Of a stretch of DNA of 64,000 bases, positions 23,601 to 35,884 are shown piece by piece. The translations under genes were made by a program, and so were the position numbers. This DNA is from Emmonsiellopsis sp. PD_33 (lineage: Eukaryota > Ascomycota > Eurotiomycetes > Onygenales > Ajellomycetaceae): assembly GCA_032988165.1 (NCBI GenBank), contig JANTQF010000008.1, positions 1-64,000 on the forward strand, read 5' to 3'. The notes beneath the pieces were generated by a model that saw only the letters and a program-made list of their open reading frames with translations, made no database searches and had not been told where the DNA came from. Numbering within the stretch: the stretch's first letter is position 1; the number at the start of each line of letters is the position of its first letter.

Positions 23601-26600
23601 ACACACCGATCCGAGAATCCTAGGGACTTCAGTGTGCCTTCCACGCTAGTCTGTGGTTCGTTTGATTGAATGATGACAACATGGGCATTAGGAGAGAGCA
23701 TTGGCTGTAATTTAGCGAAGTTGTCGGACTGACTCAGAACGGTCTGCTCGCCCACAATAAATACGAGATCGTAGGATTGTTCTGCTGCTGGTGGCTCTTC
23801 TCCTTTGGCAGTATCCCAAATATCGAAATCTAACCCATCCAATTCCTTCGGGAGGCTGGTATTCAGCGTCTGCAATCCGGTAGCATAGGTAGTGGTAGCG
23901 ACAACCTTTTGGAATCCTGGACGGCGACCAGTGCGGGCCCATATATCACGGAGGACGTCAATTGCACCGTCAATCTCAACGTCCAAGACGACAAGAACTT
24001 CACCAACGGCCGCCTTGTGCGTCAGTCTATCCAGCCACAAGGATAACTTAGTTGGAACGTCAGTCCCAACGTCCCCATTCGCGCCTTGGAGCCTGGCGAA
24101 ATCGTCACTGTTCTGAATGAAGTCAACGTCGTCATTCCACTGCACACGAGCACACTTATTTAAAGAGTCTGCCTTGTCAGCAGCAGAATTGTTACTATCG
24201 GCAGACGTCACTTGGCGGAGCGCAAACCCTTTGACAGTCAACTTGGGGGCTAACCACGCCTCATCTGACACAATAAGTTCTCCAATCATCTCGCGGCCAT
24301 CTTCACTTGTCGACACTAGCTGTCCATAGCCATGGAAACGTGCACCCGCACCTTGAGGCTGTTCCGCGGATATAAACATGTCTTCGATGCTATATGGCAC
24401 TGCAGCCTCGTTAATAGGGCGACCATCGTTGAAGGCTGCTAGGAGCAGATGGAAAATTGCATCCATGGTGGCCGGATGTATGGTGTGAGGATACTCGAAA
24501 TTGGAAGGCATAATTGACTGGGTATCGGGAATAAGAACGGCACCGTGTGCGGCGTGCAAGGATGGGATGGCTGATAGTGAGGTGACATTACGGAAGAGTG
24601 GGCCATATTCCATCCCAATTGTTTCGAGGTGATCGTAAAGATCATCGACATCAATCTCCTCTGCGGAGGTATCAGCTCGCAGTTTGGAATACAGCTTTGA
24701 CTGCTGAACCCAACCAATCTCGATACCGGACTCCTCAACCTCGCTCGGGCCAACTGCTGCATATTCTAGGGCCACAATACCGCTGCAATGCTTGGTCCAA
24801 GTAGTCCCAGTGGTGGTAGAGAAAATGGTGAATTCGAACCGGCCAGGGGCTGAGCCTTGCGGTTTCAAGCTCAGAGAAGTTTCCACAGTAGCATCATCCC
24901 CTGATGTCACCACCAAGCCACGTTCAAATCCGATGTCACTAAATCGGAAGCCTTGCAGCTTCTTTGCAGGGTCGGCGGTCTGAAGTGCTCCCTCCAAAGC
25001 CATGATAATCATTCCAGCCGCTGGGTACAAAATGGTTCCCGTGATCTTATGGTCTTCGATCCACGGATTCTCCGAGATGCGCAGATGATTCCTCCACTTT
25101 GGTTCCATATTATTTTGTAGGTCGACAGCCACACCTAGGAGATCGGTGCGTGAAGTTGGCGGGAAGCGATTCGAACGCATCAAGTTTGACTCATGCCAAA
25201 AGCTTCGGGAGTGATTCCAAGGGTAGGAGGGCAAGTCTGTGAGAACCTTGGGCCCAGATACAAACGATCTCTCGTCAACCTCGTTCACCGCCGAAAGATC
25301 AACGTCATATCCCAAAGCCCATAGTTGCCCAGCAGCTGTTAGTGCTGTATCAGTTGCGTCCTTTCCCCTTACAACCATCGATATATATGGAGCATCCTTC
25401 GCTGTCTTGCTATTACTTGTAGCAACAACTTGCTGGACTGGACCTTGCAAGGCTGAGTGTGGGCCAATCTCCACAAGCCCACCCCAGCGAATTGCCACTC
25501 TCCTCTTTCTACCCCCAGCTGGTAGGGTAGTGTGCGCTAAAAGGGTTGAAAGGGCGGCAGAAAATTCGACCGTGGAACACATATTTGAAACCCAGTACTG
25601 AGCATTGAGCTCATCAGGAGATACTAGTTTTCCAGTGAGCGATGAAAACATCAACGTTTCAGCAGGGTCGTCTTCCTGGAGGAGACCTGTTTTGAGAGGA
25701 GAAACATGACCGATGCGTTCAAGGTAGCCCTGAGCCACATCCCGCATGTGGGGCGAGTGGTATGCCGTCTTGACCTTGAGTTTGCGTGCAAATTTTCCAT
25801 CTGCCGAAATAAGAGTGTCCAGAGTGTTAATCGCATCCATATCTCCTGATAGTGTCACACTAGATGGGCTATTTATGCACGCCACAACAGCAGATTCGTG
25901 AGGAACTTTGGAAAGATAATCCTGGGCTTCGGATTGCGTGAGTCCTGCAGCCAACATGGCACCTTGCCGAGTGACAGAAGCAGAGCTAAGACCTCGGACA
26001 TACGCGATCTTCACGGCATCCGCGTGGCTTATGTAGGATGCGGTATACGCGGCGGCTATAAAGCGGTCAACGTTAATATATCGACCTGAAATGGCTCTGA
26101 TGCCTAGGTGAATCAGGGGTTAGGGTACACTGACCAATTTCTCCGCTTGAATGCCCAACAGTTGCCTTGGGCCTCACTTTCCAGTGCCGGAGCAGATCCA
26201 CCAATGCGATTTGTAGAACCGTGCAAAGCGTTTGGCTATACTCCGGAAAGCTGATGTTGGAGTCATGCGTTTTCTGCAACTCCTCAATCGCATCCCACTG
26301 GCATCCTAGGTTCTTGAGGTGGTGTTGGGATGTTTCCACGCTATTCCTAAACACAGAATTGCTAAGCAGTTCCACCCCCATTCGTTCCCACTGTGCGCCC
26401 TGTCCGGTGAATACAAAGATCAGATTATTATCCTGCCGCGAGGACCGCTTTATTTTAGGTAGACCATTAGAAAGTTGTGCGCTGAGTGATGCAAGCGTTG
26501 GGGCTATTGCAAAACTCCGAAAGTCAAAATGAGAGCGCCGCACTGAGAGCGTATAAGCGAGATTGTCGAGGTAATGAACGTCTTTCTTGTCTCGGCTCGC

Positions 26601-28391
26601 CTTATTGAGCGCTTCCGAATACACGTTCGTTAGGCGTTGTATACCGGCCTGATCCTTGGTGCTAAATAAGAAAAGACGCTTTCTGTTAGGCAGATCGTGA
26701 TTTAACGGTGTGCCCGGCCCGACACTGATGCCGGACTCGGAGTTACCATCATCCTCGTGGACAAAGGTGCTGTGATTTCCAATAATTCCTCGGTTGGCTA
26801 GGTAATGGTAAGCATCGTCAAGAATAGCATGAGCGTTGGCGCCTCCAAATCCGAATGAGTTGACACTGATCCGTCGCTGCCTGCGGCTGGGCCACTTCAT
26901 AGTGTGTTCGGGGAGTGCCAGGTTCCAATCTGCGAGTGTGAGTTTAGGGTTCAACTCTTCAACGCCGTATGTAGGCACAAGCATTCCTTTTTCTAGGCAG
27001 AGTATGGCTTTGAAAATCCCTGCAAGACCAGAACAGCCCTCTGTATGTCCTACATTAGGTTTAATGCTGCCAATATACAAGGGTCCAAGCCCAGCAGCAG
27101 CACGGCTTGCGCCAATGGTAGATGCAATAGCGTTGAGTTCAATAGGATCCTAATGATATCAGTAAATATCAAAATGACAGGCGTTCGGAACTTACCCCGA
27201 CGGGAGTCCCAGTTCCGTGGCATTCAAAGTACTCTGTCGAAGCTTGAGACAGACCAGCTGCCTCGTAGGTTCGGTTTATGAGATCCGCCTGGGCAAGAGA
27301 GCTAGGTTGAGTAATGCTTGGCGTCTTGCCGTCAGCATTCGCCCCTGTCCCTCGAATCACGGCGCGTATTGTATCTCCATCACGAAGAGCATCAGATAGG
27401 CGTTTCACAATGAGGCATCCAATACCCTCACCGCGGCCGTAGCCATTGGCCCGACTATCAAAGGTATGGGATATACCCTCCGGACTAAGCATGTGCATCG
27501 AATTAAGTTGATGGAAGGTATTCGGAATCATGAGAAGGTTAACACCGGCCACAAGGCCCTACAATATAAAAATGTATCAGAAAATGAGAACTAGGCACGG
27601 ATGGATAGGGAATATACTTACCATTTCAGTTTCGTTCAGTCTTAGCGATTGGCATGCCAGATGAAGCGCGTACAAGCTAGATGAGCATGCAGTGTCCAAC
27701 GTTAAACTAGGCCCACGGCACCCGAAGAACCAAGAAACTCGGTTAGCCGTCATAGCCTCGCTATTAGCCGATGCAGCAGCGTGGCCAATATCGTAAATAT
27801 CGTGCAATGACAACATTTCGTAGTCGTTCATCATGCAGCCGACGTAGCATCCTGTTTGAGAATTCATTAAATTCTCCACAGGGATTCCCGCTACAATGTA
27901 TGATTGTTAGGGGCGGCCAATCTCTATCGGAGGAGTTAATGTTGGATATTATGAAAGGGCGCGTACCGTTTTCAATACTTTCGTAGCAGACCTCCAAAAG
28001 TAATCTTTTTGTCGGGTCCATGGCAGCCGCTTCTTTGGCTGTAGTTGAAAAAAACGGTGCATCGAAATGACTGATATCTTGCTTAAGGAAATACCCGTGC
28101 TTAACGGTGATCTGTACGGGACATTGTTAAAAAGGATAGAGGTAGCAAAGTGAAAATAGGTGATCAATCTTCAGTCTAAGGAAGGGAAGTAGAGGAACTT
28201 ACTGAACCTTTCCTATCAGGATCAGGGTGATGCCACACATCCGCATCCCACCTCTCAGCAGGGATTTTTCCGTGTCCTGATTTTGCATGGCTGATCATAT
28301 CCCAAAGGGTGCCCAAGGACGAGACTTCTCCAGGCAGCCGACATGCTGCGCCTATGATGGCAATGGGCTCTTGCTTGTCGAATTCAGTCAT
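20633..28391 (-). CDS. Type I highly reducing polyketide synthase (KS-AT-DH-psiMT-ER-KR-ACP)
   Basis: Iterative HR-PKS of 2423 residues. Eight exons: 28391-28203, 28111-27967, 27890-27622, 27558-27196, 27149-26135, 26055-21635, 21568-20866 and 20799-20633. KS: DTACSSSL (Cys about 179), ECHGTGTPVG (His about 315), NVGHTEG. AT: GHSSGEI. DH: HKITGTILYP (His about 996) and HPATMDA (Asp about 1192). The methyltransferase region is short and lacks the SAM motif (LEIGAGTG expected). The ER nucleotide loop reads HSAASALGQAA (about 1841) instead of the usual A-G-G-V-G type. KR: GGLGALG, then Ser about 2176 and Tyr about 2190 in QANYASGN. ACP: VDSLKAV (Ser about 2371). No TE, reductase or condensation domain follows, so another protein must release the chain. 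It is divergent from a LovG-like hydrolase. Confidence 0.95.
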
Positions 28392-28539
28392 TTTGTGCTG
28401 AAGGCTTTTGCGTAAAAAGAGATATGGGCTATGGTTGAATTTTTTGTTGCTTGAAGGGCATGAAGTCGTCGGCGATTGTTAAATATAATTGGTATGGGGG
28501 CAGGGCTATTTGATTGCATCTTTCATCGGCCCTGTCAAT

Positions 28540-28547
28540 TTTATATA
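28540..28547 (-). promoter_or_regulatory. TATA-box candidate of the PKS gene
   Basis: TATATAAA on the minus strand, 149-156 bases upstream of the PKS ATG. Confidence 0.5.
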
Positions 28548-28736
28548 AAGAGAAATATTTATACTTTTCGAATTTGGTGACACTTTGTGGCTTGTAAGGG
28601 TGTGCCGGCCCCCATTCAAGCATAGAGTGGCTCGATAATGCCAGACATCCTGGGCTGTTGGACATCCGAACGGCGAGTCCACATGGCCAGCGGTACACAA
28701 CAGCTGAAAGGGTAACACAAAACGGGGTGACCTATT

Positions 28737-28752
28737 TCGAAGAAGGCTTCGA
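28737..28752. promoter_or_regulatory. Candidate operator: inverted repeat TCGAAG-N4-CTTCGA
   Basis: Perfect 6-bp arms with a 4-bp spacer in the divergent PKS/hydrolase promoter. TCG..CGA outer triplets are what AflR-type Zn2Cys6 proteins prefer, but binding here is inference. Confidence 0.4.
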
Positions 28753-29040
28753 TCGTTTTCGCATATCCCGGGCTGATATTAGGCGTTACAAATGAGGAAA
28801 TATTTATGTTGAACCTATATTCGTGTTAACCAACGCACCTATAATTAGAATTCTGGCTCTCGTTACTGTAAATGGCGAATGTTGCGTACTGCACCATAAG
28901 ACACACCATGCATACAGAAATGCCGAGCGTCAAGTTAAGCTGAATAGTACGTAAGTAAAAATAAATTTCGTATACTTACTGCCTCTCTAGGCGGCCACGG
29001 GAACAGTCGGAGAACTCCAAAAGAGGAAACTGGTAACCCC

Positions 29041-29048
29041 TATAAAAA
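29041..29048 (+). promoter_or_regulatory. TATA-box candidate of the hydrolase gene
   Basis: TATAAAAA, 144 bases upstream of the ATG at 29185, at nearly the same distance as in the PKS gene. Confidence 0.5.
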
Positions 29049-29184
29049 CCCAATGCAAATTTCAGCCACGCTTTGAAAACTTTGATATTTTCGCAGTATC
29101 CGCCTAAATTGTCGACCAATGCTAGATATCTAGGAGGCTTTGGGTTCTTTCATTACCGAACGAAATAGAAAAGGCTCAAGCAAC

Positions 29185-30116
29185 ATGAGAATTTTATGCC
29201 TCCACGGAGTGGGAAGTTCTGGGAAAATATGTGAAAGCCAGTTCTCGCCGCTGCTTAAGCACATCGATCCTAGCTATGAGTTCGTTTTTGTTGATGGGCC
29301 TGTGGAGTGTGAGAGGGGTCCAGGTAAATAAAAGGCGCCGCTCGTCCTCTTGTAGTCACACTGCAAAATCAGATAAGACAAAGGACTGATAGCAATTTAG
29401 GAATGGGTGCCTACCCCGGGGGACCGTTCTTCTCCCACACAGCGGGATATTCACCGAACAAAATGTTAGAGGCACTGGACCATCTAGATGCGATTGTGGA
29501 CGATCTTGGCCCATTTGATGGAGTGTTTGGATTTAGCCAAGGGGCCGCCATAGCGCTTTCGTATATACACCGACAGCAGGAAATGGGAAGGGCAGCACCA
29601 TTCAAATTCGCCCTGTGTTTTTCTTCTGTCTGTCCGTGTTCCTCCGACGAGCTCTACTGTCGACAAATCCTTCAGAGATTAAGTGCTATCCAGTGGGATG
29701 ACGCAAATGCCTCCTCGGCGGATGAGAAGTCATTGTCGCCTGGGGACCATCTGGTCAAAGAATTTATCTGTCGGGTAGCCGTTCCTGCTCTGAAAAACAA
29801 TGGTTTATTGCCGGCCTTCGACGTGAAAGTATACAAGAGCATCAGCGGATCCGACTCTCCGAGAGTGCTGCATGGACAACTTGTAAAGGCGAAGATACGG
29901 ATACCGACGGTCCATATTTCAGGCAAGCGAGACTTCGCTTTTATGCGAGCAATGTCGGAGGTCGCGCATGGGTTGTGTGACGAGAGGTTAGCAAGGAAGG
30001 TGGAGCATGGTGGAGGCCATCAGCCTCCTCAAAAACATGCTGAGATCAAATCAGTGTTAAGGGCAATGGAATGGGCGATTAGCCAGTCTGAGAGGGAGAT
30101 GGTTTGGCATTTGTAG
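29185..30116 (+). CDS. FSH1/LovG-type serine hydrolase, probable polyketide-releasing thioesterase
   Basis: Alpha/beta hydrolase of 284 residues in two exons, 29185-29323 and 29401-30116. The start MRILCLHGVGSSG is the typical family N-terminus. The nucleophile elbow is GFSQGA. The acid-region strand is VHISGKRDF and the catalytic His lies in HGGGHQPP. LovG, of this family, frees dihydromonacolin L acid from LovB; the PKS next door lacks a release domain and is transcribed divergently from the same promoter. Releasing or editing the PKS product is therefore the favoured role. Family is certain, function inferred. Confidence 0.88.
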
Positions 30117-30701
30117 GAACTTGCTTTTGATGGGCTGTTGATTCGTGTTAGGCATGCTGTTGGTATTTTCCATGTTTGGTTTTGGAATTTCATGCGAGAG
30201 GGTTGGAATCACCGTTATATCTCTTCCGGTTTTGCATGTCCTTTGTGTAGTTTGATAAACCTCAAATATCATTTTTGTCTGGATGTTGTGCCGAAAAAAC
30301 AAGGAGGTTGGCTGGCCTGAGGGACGCGGTTCGGCGGCAAACGCGCTAGGCAGCGTTCCTTCCACGCGCCGCCGCTATTTCCCACACCGTCCCTGAACTT
30401 CGAATTTTGTGATACAGCGTCCACCAGCACACGAACATCTTACCCACACCCGACACATACTCCGGTGCTGAGCTTACAGCGCAAAGGAGTGCACCTCGAA
30501 GCCTACCGATGGTATGACTCTCGATCCCAGCTTTCTCGTTCTTAGCTGGTGGTGAAGCCCAGGCCCTATGCAAATTCAACCCTCCTCGACGAAATACTCA
30601 AAAGAATACAACATCTATATCATAACACAGCCTTATTCCAGTAGGCATACACTGTTGTATAATAACATAAAAATCCTTCTTTTTAATACACGCGCTATTC
30701 C
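30117..30701. other. Convergent 3' region
   Basis: Between the hydrolase and the regulator, which converge. No gene supported. Confidence 0.6.
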
Positions 30702-32518
30702 TCAACATTTGTCTTTCGAAGCGGCCTGCAACATTTTCCATGTCATCCTAATTCTCCTTTCAGCCCCTGCCAGCAGCATCAGATGTCCTATTCCGCTACC
30801 CACCCTCCCCTTGAGTTTATCCACAAGCTGCGAAAACTCTGTGAGCTGAACAGTCACCAGACAGCGCAGGACCTGCATGCGCTCTGATCTGGCCTCAATG
30901 TGGTAACTAGAGAACCATATCATATCCTCGCCCCTCGGTTCTCCAGTTGCTCTAGGAATTGAACATGTGAAGCCACGAGTTTCTTCCTTAGTGCTTCCAA
31001 TCAGAGGAGTGTTGTTGCTGTTCCAAGTGTCTATTGTGGCTGTCGTACTCTGACGTTGGTCTTGTGATTGTTGTTGCTGGCGCTCCTCCAGTTCTCGATT
31101 TAGTTTCAGATAACTCATGGCAGCCCGCTTGGAAGCGATACTCATATACTGGGCTGCCATTAGCAATAGCATGTTACTTTCATGCAGGAATATGCACGGT
31201 TGGCAATCCAAAATATCGGCCAATTTCGACAGGGCCTGGCGAAATGAGGCTAACAATATGTCCATGGTGGCTGTTTCACTGTTATTGCTTTCTGCACCGA
31301 GATCTTCCAGAAGGCATGTCGCGAGATGTAGGCAGCCACAACTGTCTTTGACACTGTCGAATTTGCTTCTTGATTGGAGGGGGGAGGATATAGCTGCTGG
31401 TAATGATGGCGGCGTCATCATTTGTGGAGCGGAAGTTGGACCGGCCTTCTGTGAACCTGATACCAGTGATGATAACCGATCACTGGGGCTAAATATGGTG
31501 TCGTCCTCTTTTCTATTCTCCGGTTGATCTTGTGGATAGGGGGTTGCTGATGCCGTATTGGAAACGCAATCATCGAAGGAGAGTATAAACGGATATTCTT
31601 GTGAAACCGGGCTGGGATAGTTCCATGGTGCTTCTAAACCGAGTCCATCGAAATCTGGGTATGTATGAATCGACATGTCAGTGCGTCATACATATAACAT
31701 CGAACACTAAAATAAAGACGCCCACAGAAACCTGAAAAAAGTAGCCTCGGAAGCCGTTTTTGAACGACTTCAAAAGCGTACGAACGGCAACTACACTTGA
31801 AGATGGGTGGGTTCATTACCGTTCAAGCTATCACGGTCCGCAGATGATGTGCCACTCATCCTCTCGTGAGTTGTATCCATTCCATCATTGAGATCGCCTA
31901 ATTTCGTCAAGGCCATCGGATCTAGAAATTCGTTTATATCCAACCAGTCGCCGCGGCCATCACCCGCTATACTGTTTGACTTCTCGGCCTCGGTCAAAGA
32001 TGGAGATAGCCAGCTCTCCATCAACTGCTGCTCGTCATGCGTTTGCTTCTGGGCTTGACCCTGCATCGTTCCTTCCATTGCTATAGCATAAGGGTCACCC
32101 TCTTTGCTACACGTGGCTCTGGACGTTTTGGTAATCTGATGGCGTTTTCTCCGTCGAGCTTCATGGCCTGGATACTGGCACTCAACGGACATGGAAACAC
32201 ACCTGTCGCAGCCAGCAGGTTGACCACTGCATCGAACCTGCGATGGACTATGTCAGTCATTTTCCTTGCGAGGAACACTGCACATATGCAAAAGATGTTG
32301 CTGAACTTTTCATCATAGCCCTCGAATCCTTGGATTATGTGACGCCCTTGAGTAGGCCAGCGGAAACCAACCCAACAGAATGCAAAGTTACTCACTTTTC
32401 TTGCACGGCAATGTCTGCAAGAAATATGCCGCTTTTCACGCCGATTTCGACTTAGCGCAGACGCCGGATCCTTGTTCTCGACGAAAGTCAACTGCTCTTT
32501 CCCCTGAATATCGTGCAT
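30702..32518 (-). CDS. AflR-like Zn2Cys6 cluster regulator
   Basis: Three exons: 32518-32396, 32237-31820 and 31654-30702 (497 residues). The zinc cluster is split by intron 1: ISCRHCRARKVRCSGQPAGC, then DRCVSMSVEC, preceded by a basic stretch. The C-terminal part has the cysteine-rich helical pattern of the AflR C-domain (SCGCLHLATCLLEDL, MDILLASFRQALSKLADIL, CQPCIFLHESNMLLLMAAQY). The start at 32518 is favoured because a TATA box lies about 140 bases above it. Position and family suggest the pathway-specific activator of the surrounding cluster. Confidence 0.87.
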
Positions 32519-32655
32519 AAGAGTGCCAAACATGGTAGATATTTTTTCAAAGATCGAGAAAAATTTGGTCGCCGTGAAAACAAGTGACGACACGAAAATT
32601 CTGGCTTGCAATTTGATCATCAAAATTGAGGTTTATGGTGATGTCCTCATATACC

Positions 32656-32662
32656 TTTTATA
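32656..32662 (-). promoter_or_regulatory. TATA-box candidate of the regulator gene
   Basis: TATAAAA on the minus strand, 138-144 bases upstream of the chosen ATG at 32518. It supports that start over the in-frame ATGs at 32533 and 32623. Confidence 0.5.
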
Positions 32663-33233
32663 AGGGCTAAACAGACCCAGCCAGCGTGATGATATAAGCA
32701 TCCACGCCTGAGCCGACGAAAATGGATATCTCGCCAATGCGTTCGAGAGTTGTCATCGATAAGAAGGGGCTGCTGGAACATCAGCCTCTATTGAGCCCAG
32801 CAGGTGAAGTGACACGAGAGAGACCTCTTGATGGCCTGGTGGGTGTTGGGGGCGTCGCGTTCGCTGTATCGGGAGATCGATGCAAGGCTTGAGATTGGAC
32901 GGAAACAATGTTGGATACGAGACGCACATCATCCTCCACATCTTCCTTTTCAACGAATGATCGTGATATTTGGGCCCGTTGACACTGCTGCCTGTTAGCG
33001 CTACCCAATACTCGTAGGGCTGGAAACCACAGCCACAATGCGTTTGGGTCATATTCTCCGACTAGTACACACCTAAGTATTACGTTTGATCAATATACAA
33101 CTTCGCCCAAGGCCGTGGCGTTTATTCGCTGATATCTGTCTTGAAGGTGTATTTAAACAGCAAGTTGCAAAAGCTTAAAAATATTTACTTTGTTCCTACA
33201 TCCGTTTAGGACGACACTATGCACAGCGAAATA

Positions 33234-33264
33234 TCCGATCACTCGGATCTGTTGACGGATCGGA
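33234..33264. promoter_or_regulatory. Cluster of CGGATC half-sites
   Basis: TCCGATC and GATCGGA form an inverted pair with a 17-bp spacer, and a third CGGATC lies between them. CGG-type triplets in inverted order are typical Zn2Cys6 sites. It lies about 700 bp upstream of the regulator gene. Confidence 0.3.
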
Positions 33265-35884
33265 ACTGACTATTGATACCGCGACATCAGCTATCTTCTC
33301 GAACATAGTGAAACAGGGGGCGAGAGGGCCACCCATACATTGCGCAGTGCCGGAACGCCAGTTCCGGTGCTGATCTAAGATATATTTATACACATGTTCC
33401 ACTACATTATTCCTTAAATATCATGATCTGCTTCAATTGGGAACAGTGCCTTCAGCTTAGATATCTAATACTCCTATACTGACTTGGAACCTCACTGGTT
33501 GATTCATAATACGAGGATCCTCGCTTAATACCTTTGATGGACAATCCTCAAAGCCAGATTTCAGACTTAGTCCCGATCTTAAATTTAGCGCCAACGTGCC
33601 GGCCGGGGATGAAGAATGTGGTCGCACAACTTGTAGAGTCATCAAGGCATTGAGCATACTACTCACATTGTGCGTAACATATACATTTCTCGACGAAGCT
33701 TGAAACAATATACTAATTATGAAGACGGGTTACTTATCTTCGCGAGTAGCTCTATCAATCTGTCTGGTGAGAATGTACTAATAAATTCCTATCTTAGTCA
33801 AAAACCCGAGAAAAAGATTGGGGATCCAAACCATTTACTTTCTGCCAATACGAGGGGAGTTCCATCTTTGAAGTCTGGACATATTCCACGCATTGCATAA
33901 CTTTAAAAGGACATCGGACTGGCCAAATGGACGGAACCCCCTTCGCTTAACCAGTGGTCCGGAATATTTACTGGGCTGAGCCTACAGTGAATTGGATGGT
34001 TCGTATGACTTTGCTTAATCGTTGTACAGGCGCCACACGAAAGTTAGGTTGTTCCCTATATCTCTGCACAGAGGCGGAGCAAATCTACACTGGAGCGAAG
34101 TATAAATGTATGGCAGGATGGGCTTGAATCTGAAGCTTGGTTTATGGAAGTTAACTTGTTACGGTTTAGGGCTATGCAGATCATCCACTCTAGCGCGAAG
34201 GCCAGGAAGTTAATTTGGACGTCAGGTATTGTTCCTCCACAAGAGGGTGATCTAAGCGTATCCCAGAGTGCCTTGTTACCAACAAGCGGGATCAGCTAAA
34301 CGGGTCAGGATATCCTCACTACCTATTTCTTTTTTTGCGAATACAACTCGAGGAGCATGGGAGTTACACCATATTCAGCCACGAGACTATTTCTGTTCTA
34401 AGAGACATGCGATACGGCCGAAATCCTAAGACAGGACCGCCCCAGAAATACTATCTTCTTGGGGCCTTTTTTTTTTTTTTGGCTCATCATCATACTGTGT
34501 TGGTTTCAACTCTAGTGTGCTCCGGTATGTGCAACCCCCCTGTGCATATCATGATAGTAACGTAGACTCGCTCGGGTGATCATGTCTATCAGGGGAAACG
34601 GCCAGTCATTAGCAAATACGCCGCTTACTGCACCGATCCCTTCCGATAACACAACTATCAACCGTCTCCGCGGGGATTGGAGACGAACTTGTCGCACAAG
34701 TTTAACATCTGCCATGAGGTATGGATGCATTGTAACCTTGGCACTTCAGTATGGCCATACGAATTTGCATGTTTCTCAGCTTGCGATGGCATGTGTCTAC
34801 CCTATGGATGTGGCCAGGGCTCATTGGGGGATGGTGAGACCCTTAGCTGACCCATGGCCCCTATTCCCCATAAGACAGCGTGGAATAGGTGTATGAGCCA
34901 ATGGGGATTTTTAACTGGCTATGAAATGGCTATGGGATTGGTCGGCCCAAGTAACTGCCACGTTCTCGGTATTTTTGACATCTATATATGGATGGAGATT
35001 GTTACACACCAATCCACCCATCCATAAGGGGATGGGCGTGAAACTGAGAAGGCGTCATTCTTCTGGAAGCCCAAATACGCCTCAACGCGCCGAATCCAAG
35101 GTTCGTTTTCGAATCCAGAAATTGAGTAGCCCCAGTTTTGCAAACCTCCATCCGTTGCCCATATGCGAGTCAGCCTATGCTGATCCATTCCGACCCAGCT
35201 GTTGGCGGCAGCATCACCAATAGAGAAACAGCCATGCACCCTCAGGGATATTCTGGAAACGTCTAGGCCAGCCTCGCTTTATTATTCTGCGCCCGCTAAT
35301 CGTTAGCTATCATGAGCCGCCCATTCCTGGTGTCAAGGCAAAACAGTGGATTGTGTGACTCTAAAACGTGGCTGACAGCTAAACATAGGGCTGTGCGGCT
35401 GAACATGGATCTCAACCCTACTCTACGGGTGCAAGAAGTCGAGAGCGCAGTGGATGGCGAAAAGATACGGTTGGACATGATGAGTGAACTGGCCTCATGC
35501 CATAACTATGACCCGATTCGCCGTATAGGTTGACTGCCATAGTAAGTGGGAAGTTTTGGGTCTCAGTGATTCCTGTCATACCTGGTGTTTCATCGTGTAC
35601 TGAGAGCAGGATGAAAGCGCAGTTGGAATATTTCAAGCTCGACTCGATAGGTCTGTTGTCTCCCAATAGTGATTGCCGCTAACTAGTGACTGCTTAGACT
35701 TAAAATTTTGGCAGCCTTGAAATATATCTTTAACTGAATTTAGGCCTCCCTTTAGCTATGAACCCCTGGATCAGCCTTAGAAACAACCAACTTTGTCCAT
35801 CCTCCACGAGATCCAACCCAAGGCAGGAAGGGTTGGGCCTCTACGCACAAGTGACCATATCCAATGACAAAAAGAAACCCCTTT

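Larger units (their letters stand above)
28392..29184. promoter_or_regulatory. Divergent promoter of the PKS and the hydrolase
   Basis: 793 bp between two cluster genes. It carries TATA candidates for both directions and the inverted repeat TCGAAG-AAGG-CTTCGA at 28737-28752, which could bind the cluster Zn2Cys6 regulator. TCGTCGGCGA near 28466 is another palindrome-like word. Confidence 0.6.
32519..35884. other. Large gene-free gap inside the cluster
   Basis: 3.4 kb without a supported gene. It has the regulator promoter on the left, three CGGATC-type words at 33234-33264, a T14 run near 34467, and short frames in all phases with no recognisable domain. It could be decayed genes or inserted non-coding DNA. 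Confidence 0.55.
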
